DNA from: Halictus rubicundus
Taxonomy: Eukaryota; Arthropoda; Insecta; Hymenoptera; Halictidae
Direction of reading: 5' to 3'
Length of the DNA stretch: 64,000 nt
NCBI RefSeq assembly: GCF_050948215.1
Contig: NC_135152.1
Coordinates: 9,148,310 to 9,212,309, forward strand
Below the pieces are notes generated by a model. It did not search any database. It saw only the letters and a list, made by a program, of their open reading frames with translations, and was not told where the DNA came from. The number at the start of each line of letters is the position of its first letter. Within the stretch, counting starts at the first letter, position 1. The position numbers and the translations under genes were made by a program. This document shows, piece after piece, positions 49,801 through 61,619 of the stretch.

Positions 49801-52800
49801 TGCTGGTACCGCGACGACTCGGACGACGAGTAGCCGTTGTCCGACCTTTGCTCGTAGGTGTTAGGCGCGATCAGGGTTCCGTTGGGCAGGGGAACCGGCA
49901 GGTTCATCTCTTGCCTCTTCTGTTGCTCGTGGATCGCCTTCGCGGTGGACAGTCTCTTGTGGAACCAATCGTCGAGCCTGGGTTGCTTGTGCGGCACCGC
50001 GGCTCCGTAGATCGCGTCCCCGGACCTCTTCGTCGGCGTCCGGTCCCTCTGAGGAGGCGGCAGTTGCCCGAATTTGTTCCTGCTGTCCATGTAGTACTTG
50101 GCCTCGGCTGGGTAGTCGTGGATCGGCAGGCCGGCGTGTCCCATCCTGGCCGGGTCCACCATCGGCGGAGGATACCTCGAGGACCTGGACTCGTTCGCCG
50201 CTAGGTAAGAGGACGATGGTACCGGCGGTGGCGGTGGCGGTGGTGCTGCCGCTGTCACGGCATCGTACACCTGCGCGGTGGGCAGTGAAGACTTCTTGAA
50301 CGAGGACATGTGGGGCAGTGGAGCGGTATTATTAGGATGCTGCGAGGAGAGAGACTGCGGGGGCGGAGCGTACAGCTGTTGCGCCGAGCTCCTTCGCTGA
50401 AAAGTATTCTCGTGCGGTTGCCCGTGGTGGTGACGCAGCGGCGCGGAATTGAAGTCCGGCAGGAAGTCGACCTTCGGCGCGCAAACCGTTTGCGGCGTGG
50501 ACGCGCGGATCTGCCCGCTGGTCGCTTGGATACCCCTGCCGCTGTTGCTCGACAACCGATTGTCGAACGTGGGATACGAGGTCGGTTGTGGCGTGGTTTG
50601 GACAGGCGGTGGTAGCATGCTTCTAGACCCGTTGCTCCTCGACGAGATCACCGTCGAGCTGCTCACGTGCTTCTCCGTGGCCGTCTCGATGTCGTCTTGA
50701 GCGGTTGAATCGGCGGACGTCTTCACGGTCTTCACGGACAGGTCCAACGGTGACTCCCTCTTTCGGACACCGTTCGTTTGTGGCGACGGAGTGATTATGT
50801 TGGAGGCTACGCTGGACTGAGCCGTCGACGTGGAGGTGTTCTGATAGGAATACTCCTTGTACCCGTAGTCGTCGGTAGCCCTGGCGGGCTGATGGTGGTA
50901 GGAGGATCCCGTGCGACTCGCGTCGGCCGTTTGATAGGCGTGCATCGTGCTGACCGGCGGAACGGAAGATCTCGCGGCGACCCCGATCGAGGTGACCGTG
51001 GTGCTCGAGGAATTGCTGCCTTGATGACTGGGCGCCGTTGTGGTGGCGTAGGTCGGGTAGCCGTGTTGGCTCGCGTACCTGCTGTACGAGGAATTCGGGA
51101 TCGTGGTGGTTCGTCCGTTCACCGGGATCGCGTGATTCATGCTGGGCACCGTCGTCGGATATTCGGCGACTCGTTGAGGCGCCGCCATCGAGGAGGTGAG
51201 ATTCGTGACTACCGCGACTTTGATCGGCGCTCCCGCTTGGTACCCGCGAGGTCTTTGCATCGGCTGAGCTTTGCTCGCCGTTTGCTCCCTTCTGTTGGAA
51301 TGATAGGACGAGAGCGCGGCGATCGGAGGAAGGTTGTGCGTGTTGGTCCTTTGTATGGACGTCAACGGGGAACGATAGGTGGCATACGGAACCTCCATCG
51401 AGGTCCTTTTCGGATCGACGCCGTTGTACGTCACCGGTTTGCTCTGATGGTAGCCGGGGCCGTTGGTGTTTCCGGTTCCGGAGCAGATCGATTGGGCTGG
51501 GCCGGGTATCGGCATCGGTTGCACGTACGTTTGTCCTTGAGATCGACTCGATTGCGGGTAATAGCTCGCTTGCGAGTGCGGCGTCGGTTGCGGCGGTTGT
51601 TGCTGTTGCTGCGGCGGCGGCGGCGGCGGCGGTTGGGGATTCTTTTGGAAGGAATGATACGAAGACTGTGGCGGCAGCGCGTACAGATTACCGGCGTAAC
51701 CCGTGTTCGGTTGGTAGTGTTGCGACGTAATTGGAAGGCTGTACGAGTGAGGAGTGGACGTGGCTGGGGGTGGCGGCGGCGGCGGATACGTCGGCGAATG
51801 GGGCTGGAAGCTGCTGTGGGGAGATGGAGCGTGATGAGGAGAGGCGTGAGGATTGTGCAGGGTGGACACGTGAGGAGATTGTCTGTGCGGTGACGGGGCG
51901 GCATGATGAGGAGCGTCATGGGGAGAAGCAACAGGATGATAACCGCTCAACGCTGGCGGCGGTGGCATTTGATTAGAGGACGAGGAGGCGGAGGAGGAGG
52001 AGATGGAGGACGAGGACGCTGGTGTCCCGTGAACGACCATCCGGTATGCGCTGGCGCCGATCGAATGCGGGGACGCGTTTATTCGACTAGAAAGCTGTTG
52101 CTGTTGCTGTTGGTGTTGCTGGAGCTGCTGCTGATGTTGCATCTGGGTGGACGATTGCTGCGGTTGTTGCTGTTGAGTACGGTGGGCCGCTGCGTTGCCA
52201 GCCGCGGACGGCAGATGCGACGATGGAATGTGCGTCGGAAGATTCTGCGACGACGAGGACGACGGCGCCGACGACGACGGCGAAGGAATGTGACTCAAGC
52301 TACCGCCGTGCCGCGGGCTGCACGGGTTCGCCGACGAGCAAGACGGTGACGAGGACACGCGGGACGAGTGCGATCTATCCGCGTGCAACGGCCTGTCCAC
52401 CGGATTACTCGACGAGCTCGACCGATTCTGCGGCTGATGTTGCAACGGACGATAGTTCTGGGTCGAGGCCGATCCGTAGATCGAGGCCACGCTCGTCGGC
52501 GCCGCGGGGTTGCCGTACGAGCTCGGCACCCTTTGCTCCATACCGTGTCCTTGGCCGGTCACGCTGGACACGTGGGGTTGCTCCATCGGCGTTGGCCTCG
52601 TAGCCGGCTGGACGTTCCCCAAGGACGTCACCGCAGGCACGCTGGCCGACTGATAGATCGAGTTCTGGCTGAACGGGACCGGCGCGCTCTTCGTGATGTC
52701 CGGGTGATGGTAGCGGGGATAGTACTGAGTTCTCTGCGCCACGACGGATGCGTTTGGTTGCGGTTGTCGCTCGTTGGCAGTCTGGTAGCTCGTCTGGTGC

Positions 52801-52969
52801 GACGAGGCGAGTATTTCCGCAGTGGAGAAGGACGTTCTAGAGACGGTGTTCAGCTGCTGGTACACTGGACCGGGGGACGTCGGCTGCTGGGGCGGTTGCA
52901 TCTGGTGGAGGTGCGGCGAACTCGTGTCGGTACTCGTCGTCGTCGTCGATTGCGGATGTTCCTTCGACA

Positions 52970-53004
<35 letters not shown>

Positions 53005-53567
53005 GACGACTTATTCGGGGGGAAGTTCGACGCGGAGGATCGGTTGCTCGACGGCTGCATCTCGGTTAACGTGATCGTGTTCGAGGACGACGAGCTGGCC
53101 TCCATAGAGGATCCATCGTCGCCCGGCCTCGTGTCTGGGACTTCGACCCTCGTCGGTTGCGGGGGATACGGCTCCACCGACGGGCTCCAGAAACTGTTGG
53201 AACTGGACGCGCCGCCGGTCTCCGCGGAGGACGGCCGGACGTCGCTGTTCGGGTATCGATTTGTTTCCGGGTCGTTGCCGGTGTTGCTGCTACTGTTGCT
53301 ATTGCTGCTGCTGCTGTTGCTGCTACTGCTGCCCGGAGCCGATTGCGACGGTAACGATAGTGGCGGTGGTGCTGGCGGGGCTGGCGGTGCTGCTGGCGAC
53401 GGAGAAGCGGTGCCATGATCGTGCGACGCCGACGTGGACGAGGTGGTACTCGTTGATGTCGCGAGATTGTGATCCGCTGACGCGGCCGCACCACCTGTAC
53501 TCGGTACGGGCAGTCCCTGGAAGAACTGGCGAGCCCCCTCTAATACGTTCGTGAAGCTCACATCCAT
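43840..53567 (-). CDS. BCOR: BCL6 corepressor (BCOR/BCORL1 family)
   Basis: Nine coding exons: 53567-49455, 48904-48569 (48883 is an alternative in-frame acceptor), 48476-48404, 48169-47757, 47430-45388, 45303-45181, 44862-44696, 44613-44399, 44261-43840. Phases agree and give about 2634 residues. The start is the first ATG (MDVSFTNVLEGARQFF) after an acceptor TTGCAG at 53590, so a 5' non-coding exon lies upstream. Exon 1 is low-complexity (Ser, Gln, Pro, His) and carries the CtBP-binding motif PLDLS at 940-944. Exon 5 is acidic and Lys-rich, with GDGSDFRPGWEEEVYVYKK. Exons 6-8 hold ankyrin repeats closely matching vertebrate BCOR: GETLLHRAARLGY, DNAGYTPLHEACSKGHLEIA and LLLSYGADPLLATYSGQT. 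The last ~110 residues fit the PUFD domain, which binds PCGF1. The protein scaffolds the PRC1.1 histone-H2A ubiquitin ligase in the nucleus. Vertebrate BCOR is about 1750 residues, so this protein is long. Confidence 0.94.
52971..53003 (-). repeat. BCOR: Coding (TCG)n microsatellite, poly-Ser in BCOR
   Basis: A pure GAC run on plus reads as TCG (Ser) codons on the minus strand within BCOR exon 1, encoding most of a 13-Ser stretch near residue 190. The pure codon run suggests a length-variable microsatellite, not mixed-codon serine selection. Confidence 0.85.
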
Positions 53568-53737
53568 GTCACGCCGACTGCTGATCTGCAATTAGAAACG
53601 TCTCTTGTCAACCAAAGCGATCCACATATATTATCGTCGCTTACACGATAACCTTAAAACTCGTTATTCTAAGCAGCAAGCGCTACACGTAGAGGCCTCA
53701 AAAGCCAATCACTGCAAGTCGGATTTAAATAAATTAA

Positions 53738-53943
53738 CCCTTAACGGACCAATGCGGCATGGCACTTTTAATTACTGGGTCCAATACCGCGTATGTGGCG
53801 GCGAAAATCAAATTAATTAATAATATAAATATTTTCCTTTCTATACTTGGTATAAAAATCTTGAGTCCACAGTTTCTATCCGTGTGAAAAATAGCTTGGA
53901 CCTGGTGGGAAGTAAACTTGAAATACTTGCGGACAGTTAAGGG
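53738..53943. mobile_element. piggyBac-type MITE with TTAA target duplication
   Basis: The element begins CCCTTAAC and ends GTTAAGGG, flanked on both sides by TTAA (53734-53737, 53944-53947). Beyond the perfect 8-bp termini, GGACC on the left and GGAC on the right continue imperfectly. Length is 206 bp, non-coding and AT-rich. TTAA duplication is the hallmark of piggyBac insertion. It lies about 170 bp upstream of the BCOR exon that carries the start codon, in its upstream intron. Confidence 0.75.
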
Positions 53944-55214
53944 TTAATACGAGTGGACTTGCACTAATTGGTTTCTGGGCTCTTTATGTGTAGGGTCTAT
54001 ATTACCGTTCATGTAAATGATTCTCAATGCTCAACCCCTGAATCTCAAACGACACGTTTCAATTCTATAGGATTCTCGCGAGACAGAATAAATGCTAATG
54101 TAAAAGTTGTACTACCTACAAGGAAACGGGTATGTCTTAATATCCTAAAATCCTTAATGTCCTAATATTTAACGCAACAATTAAATATAAATTTCTGGAG
54201 GTCTACGAAATTCCTCAGCTGTCGTCCAAAGTGTTAGTCGCACTGTTCCGTCGCGTACCGTCTGAAACTCTTGCCGCGGGCACACTGGCCCACATAAAAT
54301 CCAAAGCTGTCAGCGTCTGCTATAGCTGGTGCGCGAATGTTGGGAATGTTTACGACGTGCAAGCCAGCACAGCCGTTTTAGGAAATTAACCACCATAATC
54401 CGTCGATATTCGTCGCTTTTCAATCTCTGCTCGCCCTCGACAACCAATTCATAAGAACGTCGTAAACATAAACCCCCAAGGTGTGTGGAGTCCGGGCCCA
54501 AAGGTCAACGATCAGGTATACCGAAAACCAGATCTGGCGATGAGTCAGGTCACATTGTGTGCTTCCGTTACAGCGACGCTCCCCCCTCCCCCTCCCTCAC
54601 ACAGCGGCACTGACTAGTCAACACCGAGTGCGCTTAGGGCACACGAGTAGGTCAGTCCTATACAAGGTAATAAATTTGTTAACCGGAAACTCCAGAGTAC
54701 AATAAATATCATCGTTCCACGTCACTCGCCGACATACCTGTTATTGTTCAACTTTGAAATGATTCACATACTCGTCCACTTACAACAAAACTACTACCCT
54801 ACCTGCGATAAGATAGAGAAACCCTCACAGCGCAGCGCGATATGGTCGAAGCAAGGATTTACGACCCTTGTTCGTTCGCTGCATTGACCGCGACTCATTA
54901 ACACATACTATCATCGTTCTTATTTTGCACATTCGGGTCAAGAAATTGATCATCTTCTGGCGATTAGACTGGTCCCGTCGAAATCTTTCGCGGGGGGCGC
55001 GTCTCGGGCTTGAATCGCAAATTGTTTATTGAAAACGTCGGTAAAACTGCTCAAACACGAGAATCCCCGGCGAAACCGCAGGAACACGGACAAGCATCAG
55101 TGTAGAGTACCGAAAACCCGGTTCACACGGCGCTGTTGGCTACCGCGTCGGCCATGGAACCGGGGCGAAGCATTAATCTTCATTGTCTTGTATTTGTCTG
55201 TTGCGAGCCAGCTT

Positions 55215-55227
55215 CCCTCTCTTTCTC

Positions 55228-55267
<40 letters not shown>

Positions 55268-55290
55268 TCGTTCCCTCTCGCTCCTCCACC
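55215..55290. repeat. (CT)n microsatellite
   Basis: About 75 bp of CT-rich repeats with a perfect CT core and CCCTCT interruptions. Confidence 0.9.
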
Positions 55291-58200
55291 CTTTTATTGC
55301 TCCTATTTTCTCGAGCGAGCGACTTGAACTGCGAGGCGGTGCGATCTCGCGTTATTAATCTCGTTGGGCCACGATGCACCGTGAAAGATAAGATCATCCC
55401 GAGAAGCGGCGAAGCAACCTGCCGAGAGGAACAAAGCGGGATTGTTCAGCGACTCCGATGACGTCCAGTTACGGCTCTAAATGGCCGAGATTGATAGAGA
55501 AACCCCCTCGTCGTAGCTCAATTAAACGCAACTTCCCGAATACCTCCGAGGACCACCGGTGAAATATTACGAATTACGGTGGTTGCGCCGATGTTTATGC
55601 GAATTCCGCCGACTAACTCAAAGAATCACGGACTAAACGGTTCGTCTCGATCAAGTCCAAGATGAAACCGAAACTATCCCCTTTACTATTGCTCTTCCAT
55701 CTGTCATAATTACATTAACAGCGCCAGCTATGACGGAATTTTATAGATAATAAATTTGAGTTTTCAATGTTCCAATTGCCATTTTTCGGAAGGACAGCTG
55801 TCCAAGATTGATAAAGTTAAATTTTGTATACGGCATACTTTATGAATGAAGTGAGATGAGGACAATAAAATAAGCCTGGTTAAGCCTGGTTGAAATTAGT
55901 ATGAAAGAGGAAGAGGTGGTTTCTCAAGGCTCACAATTAAAAAATAACGCAGATTTACACCAAGCTAGTGCATTTAAAATCATCCCTCCCCTACTATACA
56001 GGAACAAAATAAACTGTATTCTAGTAACGAATCAATCTGAAGACCAGAAATAGCGTTCCCTCGGATTAGCGGTTCCCAGAGGCCCTCCGCCGCTCCGCTA
56101 AACCGAGGAACGCCAGTGAAACCGACCTCGAACTGTATAAATCACTCAAGGATCGATCATTAACAGAGTTCGAGGCCGGAGCACCGCTTTATAGGAATCC
56201 GGAGGAAGGTGGATCTCGTCGGTTATCGTGATTCACCGTTGTCACGGGGATCTCGACACCGGGTCCCTATCAAATGGTTTGCAGGTCGGTGTCCGGATAT
56301 CGAAGGGCGCCGAAGATGCTTATCCTCGCGGCGAGCAGGCACTCGAGCGGCGATCGTTATCGGTTATCACGGGCGGATAAGGAAGAGGAGAGACAGCGGC
56401 GGTTCCTGAGCCGCGTCGCGATGGCTCGATCGTGTCGTGGCTCATTGAGACGTGCAACGAGCCTGCGTGTGCACCGTGGTAAAACGACGCACAGTAGACA
56501 ACCAGGCTCCATCATGGTGGTGGCATACAGGTAGATATTAGACGACGACGACGACGACGAGCGTCGGTTTCGAGCGCCAGGCGAGAATCAATATCGCGCT
56601 CACCCTTGCAGACCGAGGCCAAGGGGTTGCTTCGGTCCCCTTCGTGAGCGAGTCAAAGGCCCTTCCTTCTCAAATCAGCCCCTCTTTCCTCCGTCCTTCT
56701 TCCACGATCCACTGGTCCTTCTTCTCCCCGTTCGTATCGTTCCCGAACTATTCCATTCCCTTTCATGCTCTCCGCCCCGTTTCGCACGCACGTATTAAGA
56801 GGTTGCATCAATTCTGAGAATAGATGGCTCGAAATTTTGCTTCAACTCGTGCCGCCGGTTTCCGAGAATGTATCGTTTCGTTTTTGTGACCAACGTCCAA
56901 CCAACAGATTCCATCCAGTGTCGCTGTATCTCCGAACCGTGATGAAATGTTGGGGAATGTTGAGAAAGTAATTGAAATGTTGGGAAAATAATTCCTCTAG
57001 GACACTGTGCGACGTCGGGCTGTGAAAGCCTCGAATCTCAGATTTTATTTGTGTTCATAGCATCCTCTGATTTTCATCGTTTCCGAGGAATTCCGGAAAA
57101 TTGGTCGATCATTGAGTCGCCTTTAAAGCGAGGCCCTTCTTTGGACGAGGGATACAACTTTTACCAGAAAGATGTCAAAAAGCAGTCGGAAACAGTGGAA
57201 ATTCTTTGAATTGCTGTCCGATTATGGGAATAATGAATATTCTAAGTCAAATAACGACACGAATTAATACCCGCGTACGCACACCCGACACAGAGTCAAC
57301 GGAATGATGGTGTGCCGTACGACCGGGTGGAACGGTTAACTGGAATTCTCACGGTTTCGGGTATGGCCAGCCATTCGATAACGCTCCCGGTAATAAATAT
57401 CCGGGCTAAAGCAGTGGCCGATGTGTCTCTGGATTAGGGGGGCCGGGGATTCGATCGGATAGAAACGCGAGGAATCACGTTTTATGGCTGGATTCGGGAC
57501 GGCGAAATGCGAAAGGGCACGCCGATAAGATTCGCGATAAATATTGCTATTTTAGTGGTCGCGACCGAGAACCGGGGCTGATTCGATGGGCCGGGCTTGT
57601 TGCGGATCGCGAGGTATTCGACCGTGGAAACTGTAATGCCTTTAAGGATCGCCGGGCGACGTCCTTCTGGAATTGCTCCTGGAAAATGCTGTGTTCTCGT
57701 TCCTGATCTACGAGGACGAAGGGTATAAAACCAAATATTGTTCTGGAGGAAATTGTGGCTTATGCTGCACCAGCGTCTGTACATCTGACGTTGTTTGCTC
57801 TATTTCAGTGCCTCGTTTAGTCTCCATTGTCAGTTACCTAATCCCTGATTCGTTCAATCCGAGTACGAGTAATTAAATAAATTGTCTAAGACTGGGACGA
57901 ACCTGTTCCGCATGTTAATGTTAATTAATATTATCGCCCGAACGATTTAGTTTGCTCCGGACGGTTCTGTGCCCGACGGGAGAAGGTATTGACCGGTAAT
58001 TGGACAAGTCTACGACAATTAAAGGAGGGTGCTCAAAAGTAAGGGTATCAGACCCTCCCAATTCTCGGACGATCTCCTCGGTCAATCTGATCTCCTCTCT
58101 TCCCGGCTGGTCTCTGGAGAAATCAGACCTTCCGGGAATTCTCGCTTGTTGAATTCGATAAAGGGTCTCTGGAAATCCATCAGACCTGCAATATACCTAT

Positions 58201-60713
58201 TCATTCTTCGTCCCAGAATATTGAAAGATAGGAGATTCCATTATAATTCATCATCGTTCGAATACCGAATTCGGATAATTATACTGAAATTATGGAATTG
58301 AAGTTATATAAGATTTATTTTTAATTTATGAATCCGGACACGGCCCCACGAAGTCTCAACCTGCCTGGTTCCTTCGCCATTTTTGTACGGCTTCCGCGGG
58401 GAAATAAATGGAAAAAGTTGAAAAGTTTTATTCGCGTTCTGGACCCCAAGTTATTTAATCATTCTAGCGGCTATCTAGATATTTGCATAGATATTATATA
58501 GAAACGTGGAGTATTCAAGCAGTTCGGTAATTAATATTTTTCTAGTTTCCTTCGAGTCTTTTGAAGACACTGTCAACCAATTTTATTTCTAATAAATTAC
58601 TTTGATGAAGTACAACATTTCGAGCACTGTAGAATGTTTACATTGTTCGCAATTTGGCGGGACGATAAACTCGGCTGAAATTAGTTCGGAGATCATCAAA
58701 TTTGTTAATCGTGACCTCAAAAACAGCGAAATCCTTGGAGGAGGCTGAATTCCCGGAGTTCCAGGAACTTGGAGGATATCGCGAGTGCCGAAACTTCCGG
58801 GAAAGTTCAAAATCTTTGGAACCAGGAAGTCTGGGGAAGCCAAATATTATGTCGAGTAAGTTAAACAGGAAATCTTCCTGCTAACCAAATCTTCGGCGCG
58901 CGTGCGGCTCCCCGGAAACCTTGGGCGATTCGAATGCTCGTAGCCAAAGACGATCCAGGATCTCGGCAGTAATACGAAAAATCCCGGAAACGTCGGTTAC
59001 GATCCAGGAATCTTCGCGTCGAGCGAGTCCCGGGCGTCAAATATTGTCCCGAAGACCGGTAAACGAAGAAAAGGTGTTTCAAAAGTTCCTTATTGTCGCG
59101 AAAGACGTTAAAGAAGCAAACGGAGGTAAAAGTACACACCTTCTGTTGCACCTTCCGCCATGTCGTGTAATTTTTATGTTCCACAAACACACATGATTGC
59201 GGACACCGTTGGCAGCGTGAATGCACACACTTTTGCAACTAAGCTGATGAAACTTTCTCCGCCGACGTTCTGTTGTTTTCCATTTCAACGGGAGGCAGAA
59301 ATATGTGTGCAAACACTGTCTCGAATCGTGCCCCGGGACTCGTTTAAACAAGCCGTGCTTCTCGCCATTAGTTTTAATTTAGCTGTAGATAGTGCGTAAC
59401 TTTTTACGCGCGTTTAATTTCACTGCTTCTTTAGTGCGTTCGTCGCGTGGATAATTATTCTAGTTCGTCTTCTTTGAAAGAGAGCTGGTTTGTAGGACTT
59501 TCTAAAGCGATTTTGGCTGTGTCGACCACTTTTACGAGGGACGAAAGAGAATTGTTAGCTACAGAAAATTGTTATTACTGGGCTGCAAATCTTGACGGAA
59601 AATGAAAATGTTATCGATTGTAAAAACAAGAGTGACGTTAGCGAGCCTCCATCGTTCGAACTCGTCGGTTACTCGTACTATATAAATGTACAAAATTTCA
59701 CAGTCCAATATTCCTAAAATTTGTATTAGCACCCGACTGGCGACTGTAAGGCGCCACTAAAAATTGCTGTATCATTATTCAAAATATTGTTTACATTATT
59801 AAATTTGTTTGAGTATTGTACGAGTAAATTGTACCATTTTCGTATGTACAACACGAAGAAAAGAAATATATAGAAGGGAAATATCCTAGGTCGGAAGAAA
59901 TGTATCGTTTTGGAGTTAAAATAGCTTCGAGCGCAAATGGTTAACCGGAAGTCCTCGAGATCTAGAGCAGCGTAATACGTTCGGAGAACCGACGAGTCGC
60001 GAGGACAGCGTTCCTGCAGGATCGCCGCGTTTCAAGGATCGGGAAAGAAGGGACGGCTCCTCCCGACGTATCGTTCGAACACGGAATATAAATGTCGAGT
60101 GCTTTGGAGGTTGATCCGAGGATCGCGAGTCGAGATAATCCGGTAGGGCTCGATTAAAAGTCGCGGTGCAACGGTCAGGCAACGGAGCGTCGCGGAAGTA
60201 TGAGACGGGACCGGGCAATGCTGTAAGCCGGGTTAAGCCGAGGCTTAAATGGCTGCTGGAGAACTGGTTCACCCGGTAGACGCCGAGCCGCGCGACGAAC
60301 ATACGTCTTCGGGGAAACTTTTTGCCCATGCTGCATGCCCCGAATCCAATGAACAGCCGTCGCCGCGCTGGTTTGAACCGAAATACATTTCCTTTACGTC
60401 CCCGCTCTCGTATTCTACTCGGATACCATCGGTCGTCCCCATCGTTCGGGAAAACGGAGAAAGGGACATTTCTTTTTTCACTTTCTCGACCGCAGCGGCT
60501 TTTTAAATCCAAAGCTGATAATCGACGATGGCGCTTTTCTGCCGTCACAGCGGAACAGGATGGATCTAACGAACTTGTATTTTCAAGGAAATTTGAATTT
60601 GCATCTCCATATTGCGTGGGCTCTCTTCGGGGTTTGGTACCGCCCGTGTTTCAGCGAAGCAATCAGACTTTTATTAAAACTTGAATGAGACTCCTTTTAA
60701 CACTAGGTTTATT

Positions 60714-60900
60714 GGTCACTAGACTGCGGATCTTTATGCAAAATAAAAAATGTTTGCATCGATTGCAAGACGCAGGAGCGAAATAACAACTTACTTCTTC
60801 CTTCAATTATTTTATTCAGTTGAAACCAATACGCTGATATGAAATTGTGGTTACCCATTTTTGTCATAAATGCATCAAATCCGCACTCTACTGATCACTA
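60714..60900. mobile_element. ~190-bp TIR repeat, copy 2
   Basis: The left end reads GACTGCGGATCTTTATGCA and the right end TGCATCAAATCCGCACTC. Outside the shared termini, TCACTA on the left and CTGATCACTA on the right partly pair, so the palindrome extends beyond the family core. It shares TTTTTGTCATAAATGCAT with copy 3. Confidence 0.7.
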
Positions 60901-61426
60901 AAGCGACTGTTTTACTTTATCACAATAACAGGAATTTAAATAGTATACAGCCGAAGAAATAAGTTTGTTGAATAATTCCTTGTGAATGCATCTTTGCAAT
61001 CTCAATGGTCGTACATTAAAAATATTAGAACCCGTCATTTTGACGGGTCCCGTTAACCTGGAGTTGAATCTCGGACCTTTCTGGCAACTACGAGTTTGTT
61101 AGGAACATTCACAGCTTTATTTTCTCAATTATTTAAACGCGGTTGTATTACAATTAATTATCCTATTAATTTTAATAGATCAGCTACCGATTCAAACCAG
61201 TCGCTAGACACCGAGTAGTTTTGGGGATTTCAATGCACCGAGTAAAAATAGATCTAGAAGTCGGGCGCACAGTGGTCCAGAATTGCAAAAAGCGGGACGA
61301 AGTTCATGTTTCTGTTAATTATACATTATTAATTAGAAGCGGAACGGTTTTAGAAGTTCCCGGGCTTGCACAATCTAATTCTGGTGTTACTAACTTGGCT
61401 ATTACTTATTTAACAAGCGAGATCGG

Positions 61427-61619
61427 TTATAACAAGACTGCGGATCTTTATGCAAAGTAAAAACTTTTTACCTGAATTGCGACGAACTGAAGTCAAATAG
61501 AAATTTATTTTCGTTCTTAATATGTTTAACAGATTGAAAATAATATAATCATTGTGCTACTTAAAATTACACCTACTAATTTTTGTCATAAATGCATAAA
61601 ACCCGCAGTCTTGTTATAA
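61427..61619. mobile_element. ~190-bp TIR repeat, copy 3
   Basis: The ends are TTATAACAAGACTGCGG and CCGCAGTCTTGTTATAA, a perfect 17-bp inverted pair, with ATCTTTATGCA and TGCATAAA just inside. The interior resembles copy 2 in layout but differs in sequence. It is non-coding. Confidence 0.75.

Noticed and set aside
50778..51893. 371-codon plus-strand open frame (and 52368-53069, 233 codons)
   Set aside because: Antisense shadows of the GC-biased BCOR exon 1. They consist of Arg/Gly-rich low-complexity sequence with no recognisable motif.
59916..60548. 210-codon minus-strand open frame
   Set aside because: Arg/Ser/Pro-rich composition typical of CpG-rich DNA, with no motif or supporting signals.
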